Of a stretch of DNA of 64,000 bases, positions 24,402 through 33,894 are shown in pieces (within the stretch, counting starts at the first letter, position 1; each line of letters begins with the position of its first letter). The DNA is from Streptomyces sp. NBC_01723. Its GTDB lineage: Bacteria; Actinomycetota; Actinomycetes; Streptomycetales; Streptomycetaceae. Made by a program: the position numbers and the translations under genes. Below the pieces are notes generated by a model. It was not told the origin of the DNA. It saw only the letters and a program-made list of their open reading frames with translations, and did no database searches. Where the stretch lies: positions 7,490,001 to 7,554,000 of the forward strand of contig NZ_CP109171.1 of assembly GCF_036246005.1 (NCBI RefSeq), in the 5' to 3' direction.

Positions 24402-27400
24402 ATGAGCGACGGCACCACCGAGGGCGGGACGACGGCGGAGGAGGTGGCGGAGCTGCTCCGGGCCGGCGCCGTCCTGCCGCCGGGCACCACCGGCGGCGGC
24501 GACCGGGCGGTGCCCGTGTTCACGCGGGCCTACCGGCATCCGGGCCTGGACGGCCGGACCGTCGTGCGGCTGATCGCCGAGGACCCGTCCGGGGACACCG
24601 GCGCCCCGTTCCTCGGACTCAGGCCCGAGGGCGGACCGGTGGAGGTCGGCATCGGGCAGCACCGGGCCATGGGCTTCCCCGAATGGGTCCTGGTCCGGCA
24701 CCCCTCGGACGGCCATCTGGCCATGTCCCTGGTCGAGGAGATGAACAGGGTCGCGCGGACGGTGCGCTCCCGCGCCAAGAAGGCACGCGCCACGTACGAG
24801 TCGATCGGCGAGCGCCTCGCCGGTTCCGTGCCGCACTTCCTGCCGACCTTCTACGAGGAGGCCGGCCGGGTGTTCCTGGCCGCCGGAGAGCGGTCGTACG
24901 CCGCCCAGATGTTCGTCAACGCGCGCAAGGCCGAGATGGCACACGCGCTGCCGTTCGACGAGGCGCGCATCGACGCGGTGTTCCTGGAGTTCGCCCTGGC
25001 CGACGCCGTGCCGACCAAGGTCCTGTCCGGTTACGCCAAGGGCCTGTCCTCCCGGGTGCCGGCCACGACGGCGTTCCGGCACCTGCGCGGTCTGTTCACG
25101 CGGCTCGCGGCGCACGGACTGCCGCCGTCCAGCCCGGGCGCGGCCGACCTGCGCCGGCTGGCGAAGGCCGCCGCCGGCGGGAACGCGCGGGCGGAGGAGA
25201 TCGCCTACCTGCGCGAGATGCTGTCGCTGCCCGGCACCGTCAAGGCACCGCCCGGCTGGTGGAAGGCCCACCGGGCCGCGCTGCTGGAACTGGCCGCGCG
25301 GGAGCCCGCCGTCCGCGGCACCCTGCTGGGACTGCTGCCCGCCGAGTGGGAGCAGGAGGATCTGCCCCAGTGGCTGGAGCTGCTGGAGAAGTCCGGAGCC
25401 ACCGCCGGGCTCTGCGACGCCGCACGGCCCGCCGAGGAGCGTTCCCACGACGGCACGGCCGGGTGGGCGCGCAGGTTCCTCGCACTGTGCGGCGCCGACA
25501 GCCGGTCCCCGGCCCCGGCGGAGCTGTATCCGCTCGTGGACCGCATGGCCGATTCACTCCGCGCCGAACTCGATTCCTCCGGCGCCATGTTGACGCCTCC
25601 GGTCGGCGACGTCGACCTCCTCGACCAGCTCCTGGCCCTGCGGATACCCGTCGCGGACCCCGACGACCGCCCGGGGCTCGGCCTGAAGGACTGGGCGGCC
25701 CGCGAGGAGCGCAGGGACCTGCTCGCCCTGGCGGCCGACCCCCGTTTCCGCGCGGCCTTCCGGGCGGGCTGTCCCGCCCACGAGCGGGCGGACAAGGACC
25801 GGCGCACCGTCACCACCCTCGCCGAGTCACCCGGTGGTCGCCCCATGCTGGCCGAGTGGGTGGCCGGGGTCAGCCGCCGGTACCTCACGGCCGAACTGGG
25901 GGGATTCACCGGCTACCTGGAACCTCTCACGTCCCTGAGATGGCTGCCGGGCGAGGTCCTGGCCACCGCCGAGCAGGCCGTACGCGAAGCGCTGGCCACC
26001 GGCATGGCCCCGGCCCTCGCGCGCACCCTGCGCACCGGCATCCTGGACGAACTGGGCTGGCCCGCCTGGGACGAAGCGGTCGGTTCCGCCGGATCCCCCG
26101 AGGAGGTGCGCAAGACACAGGTGGGTGAGGCGTGGCCCCAGCTGATCGTCCTCAAGGACACCCACGCCCGGGTGATCGACGCGGAGGGCACGGTACTCAG
26201 CCACGAACTGCGCCTCCCGGACACGGGCGACCGCTGGCGTCCCGACGTCCGCTACGTGGACGGCGGCCTGCTCGTCACCTGGTACAGCTTTTCCACGTCC
26301 AGCTCGCACGGCTACTGGCACGACGGCGACCCCTCGTCACCGACGGCGGTGACCGGCGACGCCCGCTACTCCCACGCCTGCCGGGTGGACGGGACCGACG
26401 GTACGAACGGCATGCCGCCCGCCTCCCTCCCGCTCCCGGAGGGCGGCCGGGCCACCGGCCAGGGCATCCTGCGGCGGGGCGACACCCACGTGCCGCCCGG
26501 ACGGCTGGTGATCGGCGACGGCACCTCGTACTGGGTGTGGATCAGGGACTGGTCCGACGAGACCAACAGCGCCTGGCACGCGTACGACCCTTACCGGGAC
26601 GCGGTGGGCGAGCGCGCCGTGCCGGACTGGTTCGGCGAGGGGCTGCGTGCCGCGCCCGAGGGCAGCAGCCTCGGCACCGCCTGGCTGCTGCCCGCCCCCA
26701 CGGCGGCGCCGGGCCCGATGTGCGCCCCGGTGGACGGACTGCTCGGCTGGCGGGTGATCACGCTGCCCGACGGTTCGCGGCGCGGCGAGGACCTGGCCGG
26801 ACGGTCGGTCGTCGTACCGCCCGGCGTGGGCAGGGACCCGGAGCACGCGCTGGTGTTCCCCGGCACCGACCGGCATGTGACCGTGCTGCGCTGGTCGGGC
26901 ACCGACATCCGGCTGCTCGACGGCGACGGCAAGGTCCTCGCCGAGGTCACGCGCGGCCACACGGCAGGCCCGTTCAGCGCGGGTACCCCCCTGCTGCCGC
27001 CCCTGCGCTACTGGCACCTGCTCCAGCCCCGCGACCCGCAGGGCTCCGCGGCACTGCGCCGGGTCGGCGAGGACACCGCGGCCGAACTGCTCGCGGCGGC
27101 CGTCGCGGAGACACCCGGGGGCGAGCCCGACGACCGGGACGTGCTGCCCGGCCTGGTCCGCGGCCTGCTGCCGCGGGTCGGCCACGAGGCGCTGCGCGCG
27201 GGCATCGCCGGAGTGACGCGGTACGCCGCCGAGTTGCAGCGCGTCCTGGACGAGGCGCGCGCCCGGCTCGACGCCGCCGTGGCGGGCGACACCCCGCGGG
27301 AGGAGCCGGTCGTCGTCGGCGACCTCCTGCTGGCATCCGCGTTGAACGGCGTCGGCCTCACCGACGGCGAGCGCCGCTGGTACTACGACTTCGACCACCA

Positions 27401-29411
27401 CCTCTTCGAACTGCCGGGCCTGATCGGCCCGTCCGCGCGGGGCAAGGCCGAACCGGCACCCGAGAGCCGGGTCCATCCCGACCTGCCCAGGCAGCCGTCG
27501 CTCGAGCGCCTCAACGCACTGGCCCTGCCCCACCTCCCGGCCGTCGTCGCCCTGCGGGCCGGCACCGAGGTCACCGTGCCGGAACACCGGCAGGCACTGG
27601 AGGCGTTCCTCGCGGAACTGGACGCGCAGCACCTCACGGACCTGGACCCGGACCACTGGCGCCGTGTCCGCCTGTGCCTGGACGGCGGCCTGTTCACCGG
27701 GCCCGACGCCGTGCAGGGCTACACCAGGGCCACCGTGCTCGACCTGGCCGACGGCGCGTTCCTCGTCTTCCCCGACCGCTGGTACCAGTTCGTCCAGGAG
27801 TACGGCGCGCACGAGATCCCCGGCCGGCACTACGGCGCCCTCCACCACGACCCGGCCGGCAGGTTCGAGACACCCGCGCCGTACACCCCGGTCGCCCAGG
27901 AACCGTTCGTGCCGGAGCCGGCCCGGGCGCCCGGCTGGGCCGCCGCCTTCCGCGCCACGCTCGCGGAACGCGGTCCCGCACCCTGGTACCCGGCCGCCGC
28001 CGAGGAGTTCGCCCGGCTCACCGGCGTCACCCCGACCATGGCCCGGCTGGTGGTCGCCGGCCTGCCCCTGATCGACGACGTACGGCAGGGCGTGCCCTCC
28101 GCGACGCTGAAGGCCATCGGGGCGAGGTCGGCCGACGCCCGCGTGGCCAAGGAGGAGCTGAGGGCCCTCGACGCGGGCGCCCGGCAGGCCGTCGTGGCGG
28201 CGCTGCTGCCCACCGACCCGTCCCGGCTGTGGACCCACGGCCCCGACGCCGTCCGCGCGGCCGGGATCTGGAACGAGCGGCTGGGCCGGCGCACCCCCGT
28301 TCCCGAGGAGGTGGTGCACGACGCGGCCCGCACCGTGGAGCCAGTGGGCTGGGCACCGGACGCCGCCCTGCGCGGCTTCGTCGACCTCGCCACGGAGCCC
28401 CGGCTCACCCAGGACCTGACCTGGACCGTCGGCCGCTACTACCCGACGTCCGCCGAGCAGACGCCCGGCTTCGACGGCCACGTCCTCAAGGGTGCGGTGG
28501 CGATGGCCGCGTGGCTCGCCCACCGGCTCCCGTCCGGCGACCCGGTCCGCGCCGTCCTGCCCGGCGTACTGGCCGCGCTGCGCGCCCGGCTGGCCCATCC
28601 CGGGCTGCTGATCGGCCTGGACGCCAAGGCCGACTGGGAGGCGTTCCGGCGGGCCGCGGGCGAACCGACGGAGACCGGTGACGATTTCGTCCGCTACGGT
28701 GCGGTCGTGCTGGGCACCGAGCGGTCGCAGTCCGACCCCGTCCCCGCCGTCCGTCCGGCCCTGCTGGACGCGGCCGGCCATGACCCGCACCTGGCGGCGC
28801 TGTTCGCCGGGCAGCGGCCGAACGCGCAGCGGACCGCCCTGCGTCTGGTCCACGACGGCCGGTTCGCCGAACTGCTGGCCGACCCCGGGAACCCGGTGGC
28901 CGGCGAGCGCGACCAGGACGGCCTCTGGTGGCCGCAGGACCCGGCCCGCTCCGTGCCCGGCCTGGTCTCCGAGGTGGCCGCACGGCACGGCATCGGCGAG
29001 GACGCCGCCGTCCTCTACCTGATGCTGCTCGCCATGCCGGACCCCACCGACCGCAACACCGCGCGCTGGACCGGCTGGGGCGCCCGGCGCGGCGGCACCG
29101 CCCGGCTGCGGGCCGCCCGCGCCGAACTCGCGGCCACCGACCTCGTACTGGAGGGCAGCCGCGCCAAGGCCGGACGCTCGCTGTTCCTGCCCGGCGGGTG
29201 GACCCGGCTCGCCAACCCGCACCTCCCGCTGGAGCGGTGGAAGCTGCCGCTGTACGGCCTGCTCGACGGCGAGTCGCCCGTCCTGGGCGTCGTCGTCCCC
29301 GACCGGCCCGTGGCCGACGTGTACCGCGAGGCGTGGCGGCGGGTCGTGGCCGGGCAGGGCCCGCGGCCGGAGGACATGGAGGTGCCGCGGCCGCGCGGGC
29401 GCCGGCGCTGA
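24402..29411 (+). CDS. Giant protein of unknown function (1669 aa), partner of the DUF4132-like gene
   Basis: Not recognised. No signal peptide or membrane helices are visible. The first 600 residues are helix-rich with repeat character (EEAGRVFLAAGERSYAAQMF, VPATTAFRHLRGLFTRLA). Residues about 580-900 are rich in beta-type, Gly/Asp/Trp-containing segments (YVDGGLLVTWYSFSTSSSHG, DGTSYWVWIRDWSDETNSAW, VLRWSGTDIRLLDGDGKVLA) that resemble propeller blades. The remainder is again alpha-helical, with a WYYDFDHHLFELPGL segment near residue 990 and the C-terminus KLPLYGLLDGESPVLGVVVP near the end. Codon use matches neighbours. ATG 24402 has GGAAAGG upstream. Together with the preceding gene it looks like a two-component complex; function is open. 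Confidence 0.8.
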   Translation: MSDGTTEGGTTAEEVAELLRAGAVLPPGTTGGGDRAVPVFTRAYRHPGLDGRTVVRLIAEDPSGDTGAPFLGLRPEGGPVEVGIGQHRAMGFPEWVLVRHPSDGHLAMSLVEEMNRVARTVRSRAKKARATYESIGERLAGSVPHFLPTFYEEAGRVFLAAGERSYAAQMFVNARKAEMAHALPFDEARIDAVFLEFALADAVPTKVLSGYAKGLSSRVPATTAFRHLRGLFTRLAAHGLPPSSPGAADLRRLAKAAAGGNARAEEIAYLREMLSLPGTVKAPPGWWKAHRAALLELAAREPAVRGTLLGLLPAEWEQEDLPQWLELLEKSGATAGLCDAARPAEERSHDGTAGWARRFLALCGADSRSPAPAELYPLVDRMADSLRAELDSSGAMLTPPVGDVDLLDQLLALRIPVADPDDRPGLGLKDWAAREERRDLLALAADPRFRAAFRAGCPAHERADKDRRTVTTLAESPGGRPMLAEWVAGVSRRYLTAELGGFTGYLEPLTSLRWLPGEVLATAEQAVREALATGMAPALARTLRTGILDELGWPAWDEAVGSAGSPEEVRKTQVGEAWPQLIVLKDTHARVIDAEGTVLSHELRLPDTGDRWRPDVRYVDGGLLVTWYSFSTSSSHGYWHDGDPSSPTAVTGDARYSHACRVDGTDGTNGMPPASLPLPEGGRATGQGILRRGDTHVPPGRLVIGDGTSYWVWIRDWSDETNSAWHAYDPYRDAVGERAVPDWFGEGLRAAPEGSSLGTAWLLPAPTAAPGPMCAPVDGLLGWRVITLPDGSRRGEDLAGRSVVVPPGVGRDPEHALVFPGTDRHVTVLRWSGTDIRLLDGDGKVLAEVTRGHTAGPFSAGTPLLPPLRYWHLLQPRDPQGSAALRRVGEDTAAELLAAAVAETPGGEPDDRDVLPGLVRGLLPRVGHEALRAGIAGVTRYAAELQRVLDEARARLDAAVAGDTPREEPVVVGDLLLASALNGVGLTDGERRWYYDFDHHLFELPGLIGPSARGKAEPAPESRVHPDLPRQPSLERLNALALPHLPAVVALRAGTEVTVPEHRQALEAFLAELDAQHLTDLDPDHWRRVRLCLDGGLFTGPDAVQGYTRATVLDLADGAFLVFPDRWYQFVQEYGAHEIPGRHYGALHHDPAGRFETPAPYTPVAQEPFVPEPARAPGWAAAFRATLAERGPAPWYPAAAEEFARLTGVTPTMARLVVAGLPLIDDVRQGVPSATLKAIGARSADARVAKEELRALDAGARQAVVAALLPTDPSRLWTHGPDAVRAAGIWNERLGRRTPVPEEVVHDAARTVEPVGWAPDAALRGFVDLATEPRLTQDLTWTVGRYYPTSAEQTPGFDGHVLKGAVAMAAWLAHRLPSGDPVRAVLPGVLAALRARLAHPGLLIGLDAKADWEAFRRAAGEPTETGDDFVRYGAVVLGTERSQSDPVPAVRPALLDAAGHDPHLAALFAGQRPNAQRTALRLVHDGRFAELLADPGNPVAGERDQDGLWWPQDPARSVPGLVSEVAARHGIGEDAAVLYLMLLAMPDPTDRNTARWTGWGARRGGTARLRAARAELAATDLVLEGSRAKAGRSLFLPGGWTRLANPHLPLERWKLPLYGLLDGESPVLGVVVPDRPVADVYREAWRRVVAGQGPRPEDMEVPRPRGRRR

Positions 29412-29446
29412 GGCGGGCCGTGGCGGGGCGCTGACGCCCACCGGCG

Positions 29447-30730
29447 TCAGCGCTCCAGCTCCTTGTGCGCCGTCTCCGGCAGCCGCAGGTACACCAGCGA
29501 GGACAGCAGGCACAGGACGGCGACGTACCAGGGGAACAGCCCGGAATGGCCCAGGTCCTTGAAGAGCGTGCCCACGTAGGGTGCCGTGCCGCCGAAGAGG
29601 GCGACCGTGAGCGAGTAGGGGAAGCCGATCCCGGCCGCCCGCACCCGGGGCGGGAAGATCTCGGCGTTGACCGCGGCGCTGATGGAGGTGAAGCCGGTCA
29701 GCAGGATCATCCCGGCGCACTGCACCAGCAGCAGGACGGCGAAGGAGTCCCGCAGGGAGTGCAGCAGCGGCACGCTCAGCAGAGCGAACCCCAGGCCGAA
29801 GAAGAGCAGCAGGGGGCGGCGCCCGAAGCGGTCGGAGAGCATGCCGCCCACCGGCTGGAGCAGCGCGAAGAAGGCCAGCGAGATGGTGCCCGCGAGCAGC
29901 GCGTCCGACTTGGCGAGGCCCGTGTTGAGTTCGGCGTAGGTCGGCAGGTACGACGTCCAGGTGTAGTAGGCGATGGTGCCGCCCGCCGTGATGCCGCAGA
30001 TCAGCAGCGACTCGCGCGGATGGCGGCGCAGCGCCTCGAACAGGCCGGGCCGCGGGGCCTGCCGCTGCTCCTCGCTGCGCGTCTCCTGCGCGCCCTGCCG
30101 GATCCAGAAGCCGACCAGACTGAGCACCGCCCCGAGGACGAAGGGAACGCGCCAGCCCCAGCCGTTCATCCGCTCCTCGCTCAACGTGTTCACCAGCACC
30201 GTCGCGACACCGGAGGCGACGAGCTGCCCGGCCGTCGTCGAGACGTACTGGAAGCTGGAGAACAGGCCGCGCCGCCCCGGCCCCGCCGACTCCACCAGGA
30301 AGGTCGTCGAGGCCGCGAACTCGCCACCTACCGAGAGCCCCTGGAGCAGCCGTGCGACCACCAGCACCACCGGGGCCAGCACACCGGCCGCCGCGTAGGT
30401 CGGGGTCAGGCCGACCAGCAGGCTGCTGCCGCCCATCAGCAGGATGGTGACCGTCAGCGCGGCGCGCCGTCCGCGCCGGTCGGCGATCGCGCCCATCAGC
30501 AGCCCGCCCACGGGCCGCATGAAGAAGCCCACGGCGAACACCGCGAACGTCGACAGCAGCGGCACCAGCGAGTTGTCCGCGCTCTCGGGAAAGACCTGGT
30601 CGGCGATGTAGGTGGCCAGGAAGGTGTACGCGTACCAGTCGTACCACTCCACGGCGTTGCCCACCGAGGCGGCGAGGAGCTGGCGGACGGGCCGTCGGGC
30701 CGGGGGTGCTTCCGTGTGCATGCCTGTCAT
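29447..30730 (-). CDS. MFS transporter of the metabolite:H+ symporter (MHS/KgtP) type
   Basis: The 427-residue membrane protein has about 12 hydrophobic segments and MHS-subfamily hallmarks: ASVGNAVEWYDWYAYTFLAT at the N-terminus, GFFMRPVGGLLMGAIADRRG, ARLLQGLSVGGEFAASTTFL and SDRFGRRPLLLFFGLG. Relatives import alpha-ketoglutarate, citrate, proline/betaine, shikimate or aromatic acids with protons. The pca operon 10 kb away makes an aromatic acid or dicarboxylate conceivable, but this is inference. ATG 30730 follows GGGGATGG; ATG 30721 is an alternative. It is divergent from the phospholipase C gene. Confidence 0.85.
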   Translation of the reverse strand: MTGMHTEAPPARRPVRQLLAASVGNAVEWYDWYAYTFLATYIADQVFPESADNSLVPLLSTFAVFAVGFFMRPVGGLLMGAIADRRGRRAALTVTILLMGGSSLLVGLTPTYAAAGVLAPVVLVVARLLQGLSVGGEFAASTTFLVESAGPGRRGLFSSFQYVSTTAGQLVASGVATVLVNTLSEERMNGWGWRVPFVLGAVLSLVGFWIRQGAQETRSEEQRQAPRPGLFEALRRHPRESLLICGITAGGTIAYYTWTSYLPTYAELNTGLAKSDALLAGTISLAFFALLQPVGGMLSDRFGRRPLLLFFGLGFALLSVPLLHSLRDSFAVLLLVQCAGMILLTGFTSISAAVNAEIFPPRVRAAGIGFPYSLTVALFGGTAPYVGTLFKDLGHSGLFPWYVAVLCLLSSLVYLRLPETAHKELER

Positions 30731-30915
30731 GATCGCGACCATCCCCGGGTGACCGGCCCGGCACACCTCGCGTACCGGTGACTTTCACACCAGCGCCACC
30801 GGACCCTTCCCTGACGTTTGCTGCTCCTGGAACACTCCTTTCGCGCGCAATCCGTCATCATCCGGCACCGTCCCGGCCGGTTGCCCCCCCCCGAGGCGAG
30901 AGGTCTCCCACCCCC

Positions 30916-32970
30916 ATGCCAGACGTCAACCGTCGCAGGTTCCTCCAACTCGCGGGCGCCACTTCCGCGTTCAGTGCGCTGTCCGCGAGCATCGAGCGGG
31001 CCGCGGCGCTCCCGGCGAACCACCGTTCGGGGACGATCGAGGATGTCGAGCACATCGTCGTCCTGATGCAGGAGAACCGTTCTTTCGACCACTACTTCGG
31101 CAAGCTGCGCGGTGTCCGCGGCTTCGGCGACCCGCATCCGGTGACGCTGGGCAGCGGCCGGTCGGTGTGGCACCAGCCGGGCAGCGACGGCAAGGAGGTG
31201 CTGCCGTTCCACCCTGAGGCCGACGACCTCGGCATGCAGTTCCTCGAAGGGCTCCCGCACGGCTGGTCCGACGGCCAGGACGCCTACCACGACGCGAAGT
31301 ACGACCGGTGGCTGCCGGCCAAGGGCACCACCACCATGGCGTACCTGACCCGCGAGGACATCCCCTTCCACTACGCGCTCGCCGACACCTTCACCGTGTG
31401 CGACGCCTACCACTGCTCCTTCATCGGCTCCACCGACCCCAACCGCTACTACTTGTGGTCGGGCCACACGGGCAACGACGGCACCGGCGGCGGCCCGGTC
31501 CTCGGCAACGACGAACTGGGCTACGACTGGACCACCTACCCCGAGCGGCTGGAGGCGGCCGGGATCTCCTGGAAGATCTACCAGGACATCGGCGACGGCC
31601 TGGACGCGGCCGGCCACTGGGGCTGGATCGACGACGCCTACCGCGGCAACTACGGGGACAACTCGCTGCTCTACTTCAACAAGTACCGCAACGCGAAGCC
31701 CGGCGACCCCCTGTACGACAAGGCGCGCACCGGCACGGACGCGAAGAGCGGCGAGGGGTACTTCGACCGGCTCCGCGCCGACGCCAAGGCGGACCGGCTG
31801 CCGAAGATCTCCTGGATCGCCGCCCCCGAGGCGTTCTCCGAGCACTCCAACTGGCCGTCGAACTACGGCGCCTGGTACATCTCCCAGGTCCTGGACGCGC
31901 TCACCGCCAACCCGGCGGTCTGGGCGAAGACCGCGCTGTTCATCACGTATGACGAGAACGACGGTTTCTTCGACCACCTGGTGCCGCCGCTGCCGCCGAA
32001 GTCCGCCGCGCAGGGCCGGTCCACCGTCGACGTCTCCCTCGACGTCTTCCCGGGCAGCGCCAGTCACCGCGAGGGCTTCTACGGGCTGGGCCCGCGCGTA
32101 CCCATGCTGGTCGTCTCGCCCTGGAGCAAGGGGGGATACGTCTGCTCCGAGACCTTCGACCACACCTCGGTCATCCGGTTCATGGAACGCCGCTTCGGTG
32201 TGCGCGAACCCCAGATCTCGCCGTGGCGGCGGGCCATCTGCGGTGACCTGACCAGCGCCTTCGACTTCTCGCGCAAGGACAGCCGCCCGGCCGCCCTGCC
32301 GGACACCGACGCCTACGAGCCGCCGGACCGCGAACGCCACCCCGACTACCGCCCGACGCCGCCCGCGGACCCGGACATGCCCCGGCAGGAGCGCGGCCGG
32401 CGCCCCACCCGCCCGCTGCGCTACGCCCCGCACGTGGACGGCGCCGTGGACGCCGCGGCCGGGAAGTTCACGCTCACCTTCGCCTCCGGCGCCGCGGCCG
32501 GTGCCGCCTTCCTCATCACCTCCGGCAACCGCACCGACGGTCCCTGGACGTACACCACCGAGGCCGGCAAGTCCGTCGCGGACACCTGGAACTCGGCGTA
32601 CTCCAAGGGCTCGTACGACCTGACCGTGCACGGCCCCAACGGCTTCCTGCGCGTCTTCAAGGGCCCCAACGAGACCGCGGGACCCGAGGTCACCGCCCGG
32701 CACACCGGCGACGACGTCCGGCTGACCCTCACCAACGGCGGGACCTCGGTGGTCCGGCTGAAGGTGGAGAACGCGTACGGCGGCCGGAGCAGGACCCTCA
32801 CCGTGCGTCCCGGCACCACCGTGCGCCACACCGTCGACCTGGAGCGGAGCGGGCGCTGGTACGACCTGACCGTCACCTCCGACTCCGACCCGGCGTTCCT
32901 GCGCCGCTTCTCCGGCCACGTGGAGAACGGCCGCCCCGGGGTGAGCGACCCGGCCCTCGTCACGGACTGA
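30916..32970 (+). CDS. Tat-exported non-haemolytic-type phospholipase C
   Basis: This 684-residue acid-phosphatase-superfamily enzyme begins with the twin-arginine signal MPDVNRRRFLQLAGATSAFS. Catalytic blocks follow: VVLMQENRSFDHYFG (nucleophile region), CSFIGSTDPNRYY, and YDENDGFFDHLVPPLPP with the HTS-V-IRFMERRFG segment. Two C-terminal beta domains (DUF756 type, about 510-680) end the protein. It cleaves phosphatidylcholine or a related phospholipid outside the cell; the family works with Tat export because it folds in the cytoplasm. Start chosen at 30916 because the Tat motif follows directly. It converges with the DMT transporter, leaving only 12 bp. Confidence 0.9.
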   Translation: MPDVNRRRFLQLAGATSAFSALSASIERAAALPANHRSGTIEDVEHIVVLMQENRSFDHYFGKLRGVRGFGDPHPVTLGSGRSVWHQPGSDGKEVLPFHPEADDLGMQFLEGLPHGWSDGQDAYHDAKYDRWLPAKGTTTMAYLTREDIPFHYALADTFTVCDAYHCSFIGSTDPNRYYLWSGHTGNDGTGGGPVLGNDELGYDWTTYPERLEAAGISWKIYQDIGDGLDAAGHWGWIDDAYRGNYGDNSLLYFNKYRNAKPGDPLYDKARTGTDAKSGEGYFDRLRADAKADRLPKISWIAAPEAFSEHSNWPSNYGAWYISQVLDALTANPAVWAKTALFITYDENDGFFDHLVPPLPPKSAAQGRSTVDVSLDVFPGSASHREGFYGLGPRVPMLVVSPWSKGGYVCSETFDHTSVIRFMERRFGVREPQISPWRRAICGDLTSAFDFSRKDSRPAALPDTDAYEPPDRERHPDYRPTPPADPDMPRQERGRRPTRPLRYAPHVDGAVDAAAGKFTLTFASGAAAGAAFLITSGNRTDGPWTYTTEAGKSVADTWNSAYSKGSYDLTVHGPNGFLRVFKGPNETAGPEVTARHTGDDVRLTLTNGGTSVVRLKVENAYGGRSRTLTVRPGTTVRHTVDLERSGRWYDLTVTSDSDPAFLRRFSGHVENGRPGVSDPALVTD

Positions 32971-32982
32971 CGGCGACCGGCC

Positions 32983-33894
32983 TCAGAGTCGGCTGAGGTG
33001 CCCCGGCTCCGGCTGCCGGGGCACCAGTGTCGCTGCCGCGTCCGGTACGGGGGCCGCGGCACGGGTGTCGGGCGGGTGGGGTGCCGCGCGGCTCAGATGG
33101 ATCACGCCCCAGGCGGCCAGCGCCGCGCCGGTCAGGGCGAGGAGGATGCCGCCCGGGCCGCCGCGCAGCCGCTCGCCGAGCAGGGAGAGTCCGATCACCG
33201 CGGCGGCCACCGGATTGGCCAGCGTCACCACGGCGAGGGGGGCGCCCAGGCCGCCCCGGTACGCGGTCTGCGACAGCAGCAGGCCGCCCGCCGCGAAGGC
33301 CGCCACCAGCACCGCCACCCCGATGACCTGCGCGCTGAGCAGTGGGTCCGAGCGGTCCGTGACGGCGACCGTGACCGTCTGGGTGAGCGCCGAGGCGACC
33401 CCGGAGGCGATGCCGGACCCCGTCGCGTGCCGCAGCCCCGGTCGGGTGCCGGGCCAGGCCAGCACGCCGATCAGCGCGGCCGTCGCGCCGGACACCGCCA
33501 GCGCCTCGGCCACGCTCAGGGAGTCGTCGGGCGCGGGCCCCGACGCGGTGAGCAGCAGCGCGCCCAGCCCCAGCAGGGTCAGCCCGGTGCCCCGCCACTC
33601 GACGGCGCTCACTCGTCGGCCCGCCAGCCGGGCCCCGAGGGGCACCGCCGCGACCAGGGTGAGCGCCCCCAGCGGTTGCACCACGGTGAGGGGCCCGTAC
33701 CGCAGTGCCACGACGTGCAGCAGGGCGGCCGACGCGTTGAGCGCGACCGACCACCACCAGGCACCGGACGCCAGCAGCCGGAGCGCCCCCGCCCCGGCGC
33801 CGCGGTTGGCCAGCCGTTCCTGGGCGACGGCCGCTGCGGCGTAGGCGCACGCGGAGACCAGGGACAGCAGGACGGCGACGAGAGCGGCGTTCAC
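32983..33894 (-). CDS. DMT-superfamily (EamA-type) membrane transporter
   Basis: The 303-residue protein has ten hydrophobic stretches arranged as two five-helix EamA repeats. The first starts NAALVAVLLSLVSACAYAAA. The second contains GIASGVASALTQTVTVAV and ends GGILLALTGAALAAWGVIHL. The cytoplasmic C-terminus is Pro/Ala-rich. Substrate is unknown. GTG 33894 overlaps the stop of the PAP2 gene (GTGA), so both are expressed together under the TetR-controlled promoter at 34710-34840. Lipid or lipid-precursor movement would fit the PAP2 partner (inference). Confidence 0.82.
   Translation of the reverse strand: MNAALVAVLLSLVSACAYAAAAVAQERLANRGAGAGALRLLASGAWWWSVALNASAALLHVVALRYGPLTVVQPLGALTLVAAVPLGARLAGRRVSAVEWRGTGLTLLGLGALLLTASGPAPDDSLSVAEALAVSGATAALIGVLAWPGTRPGLRHATGSGIASGVASALTQTVTVAVTDRSDPLLSAQVIGVAVLVAAFAAGGLLLSQTAYRGGLGAPLAVVTLANPVAAAVIGLSLLGERLRGGPGGILLALTGAALAAWGVIHLSRAAPHPPDTRAAAPVPDAAATLVPRQPEPGHLSRL

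Noticed and set aside
26337..30788. Very long open frame (1483 codons) on the minus strand opposite the giant protein gene
   Set aside because: It is antisense to a plus-strand gene with good codon bias. Its translation is Gly/Arg/Val/Gln-rich without domains, and is a by-product of high third-position GC.
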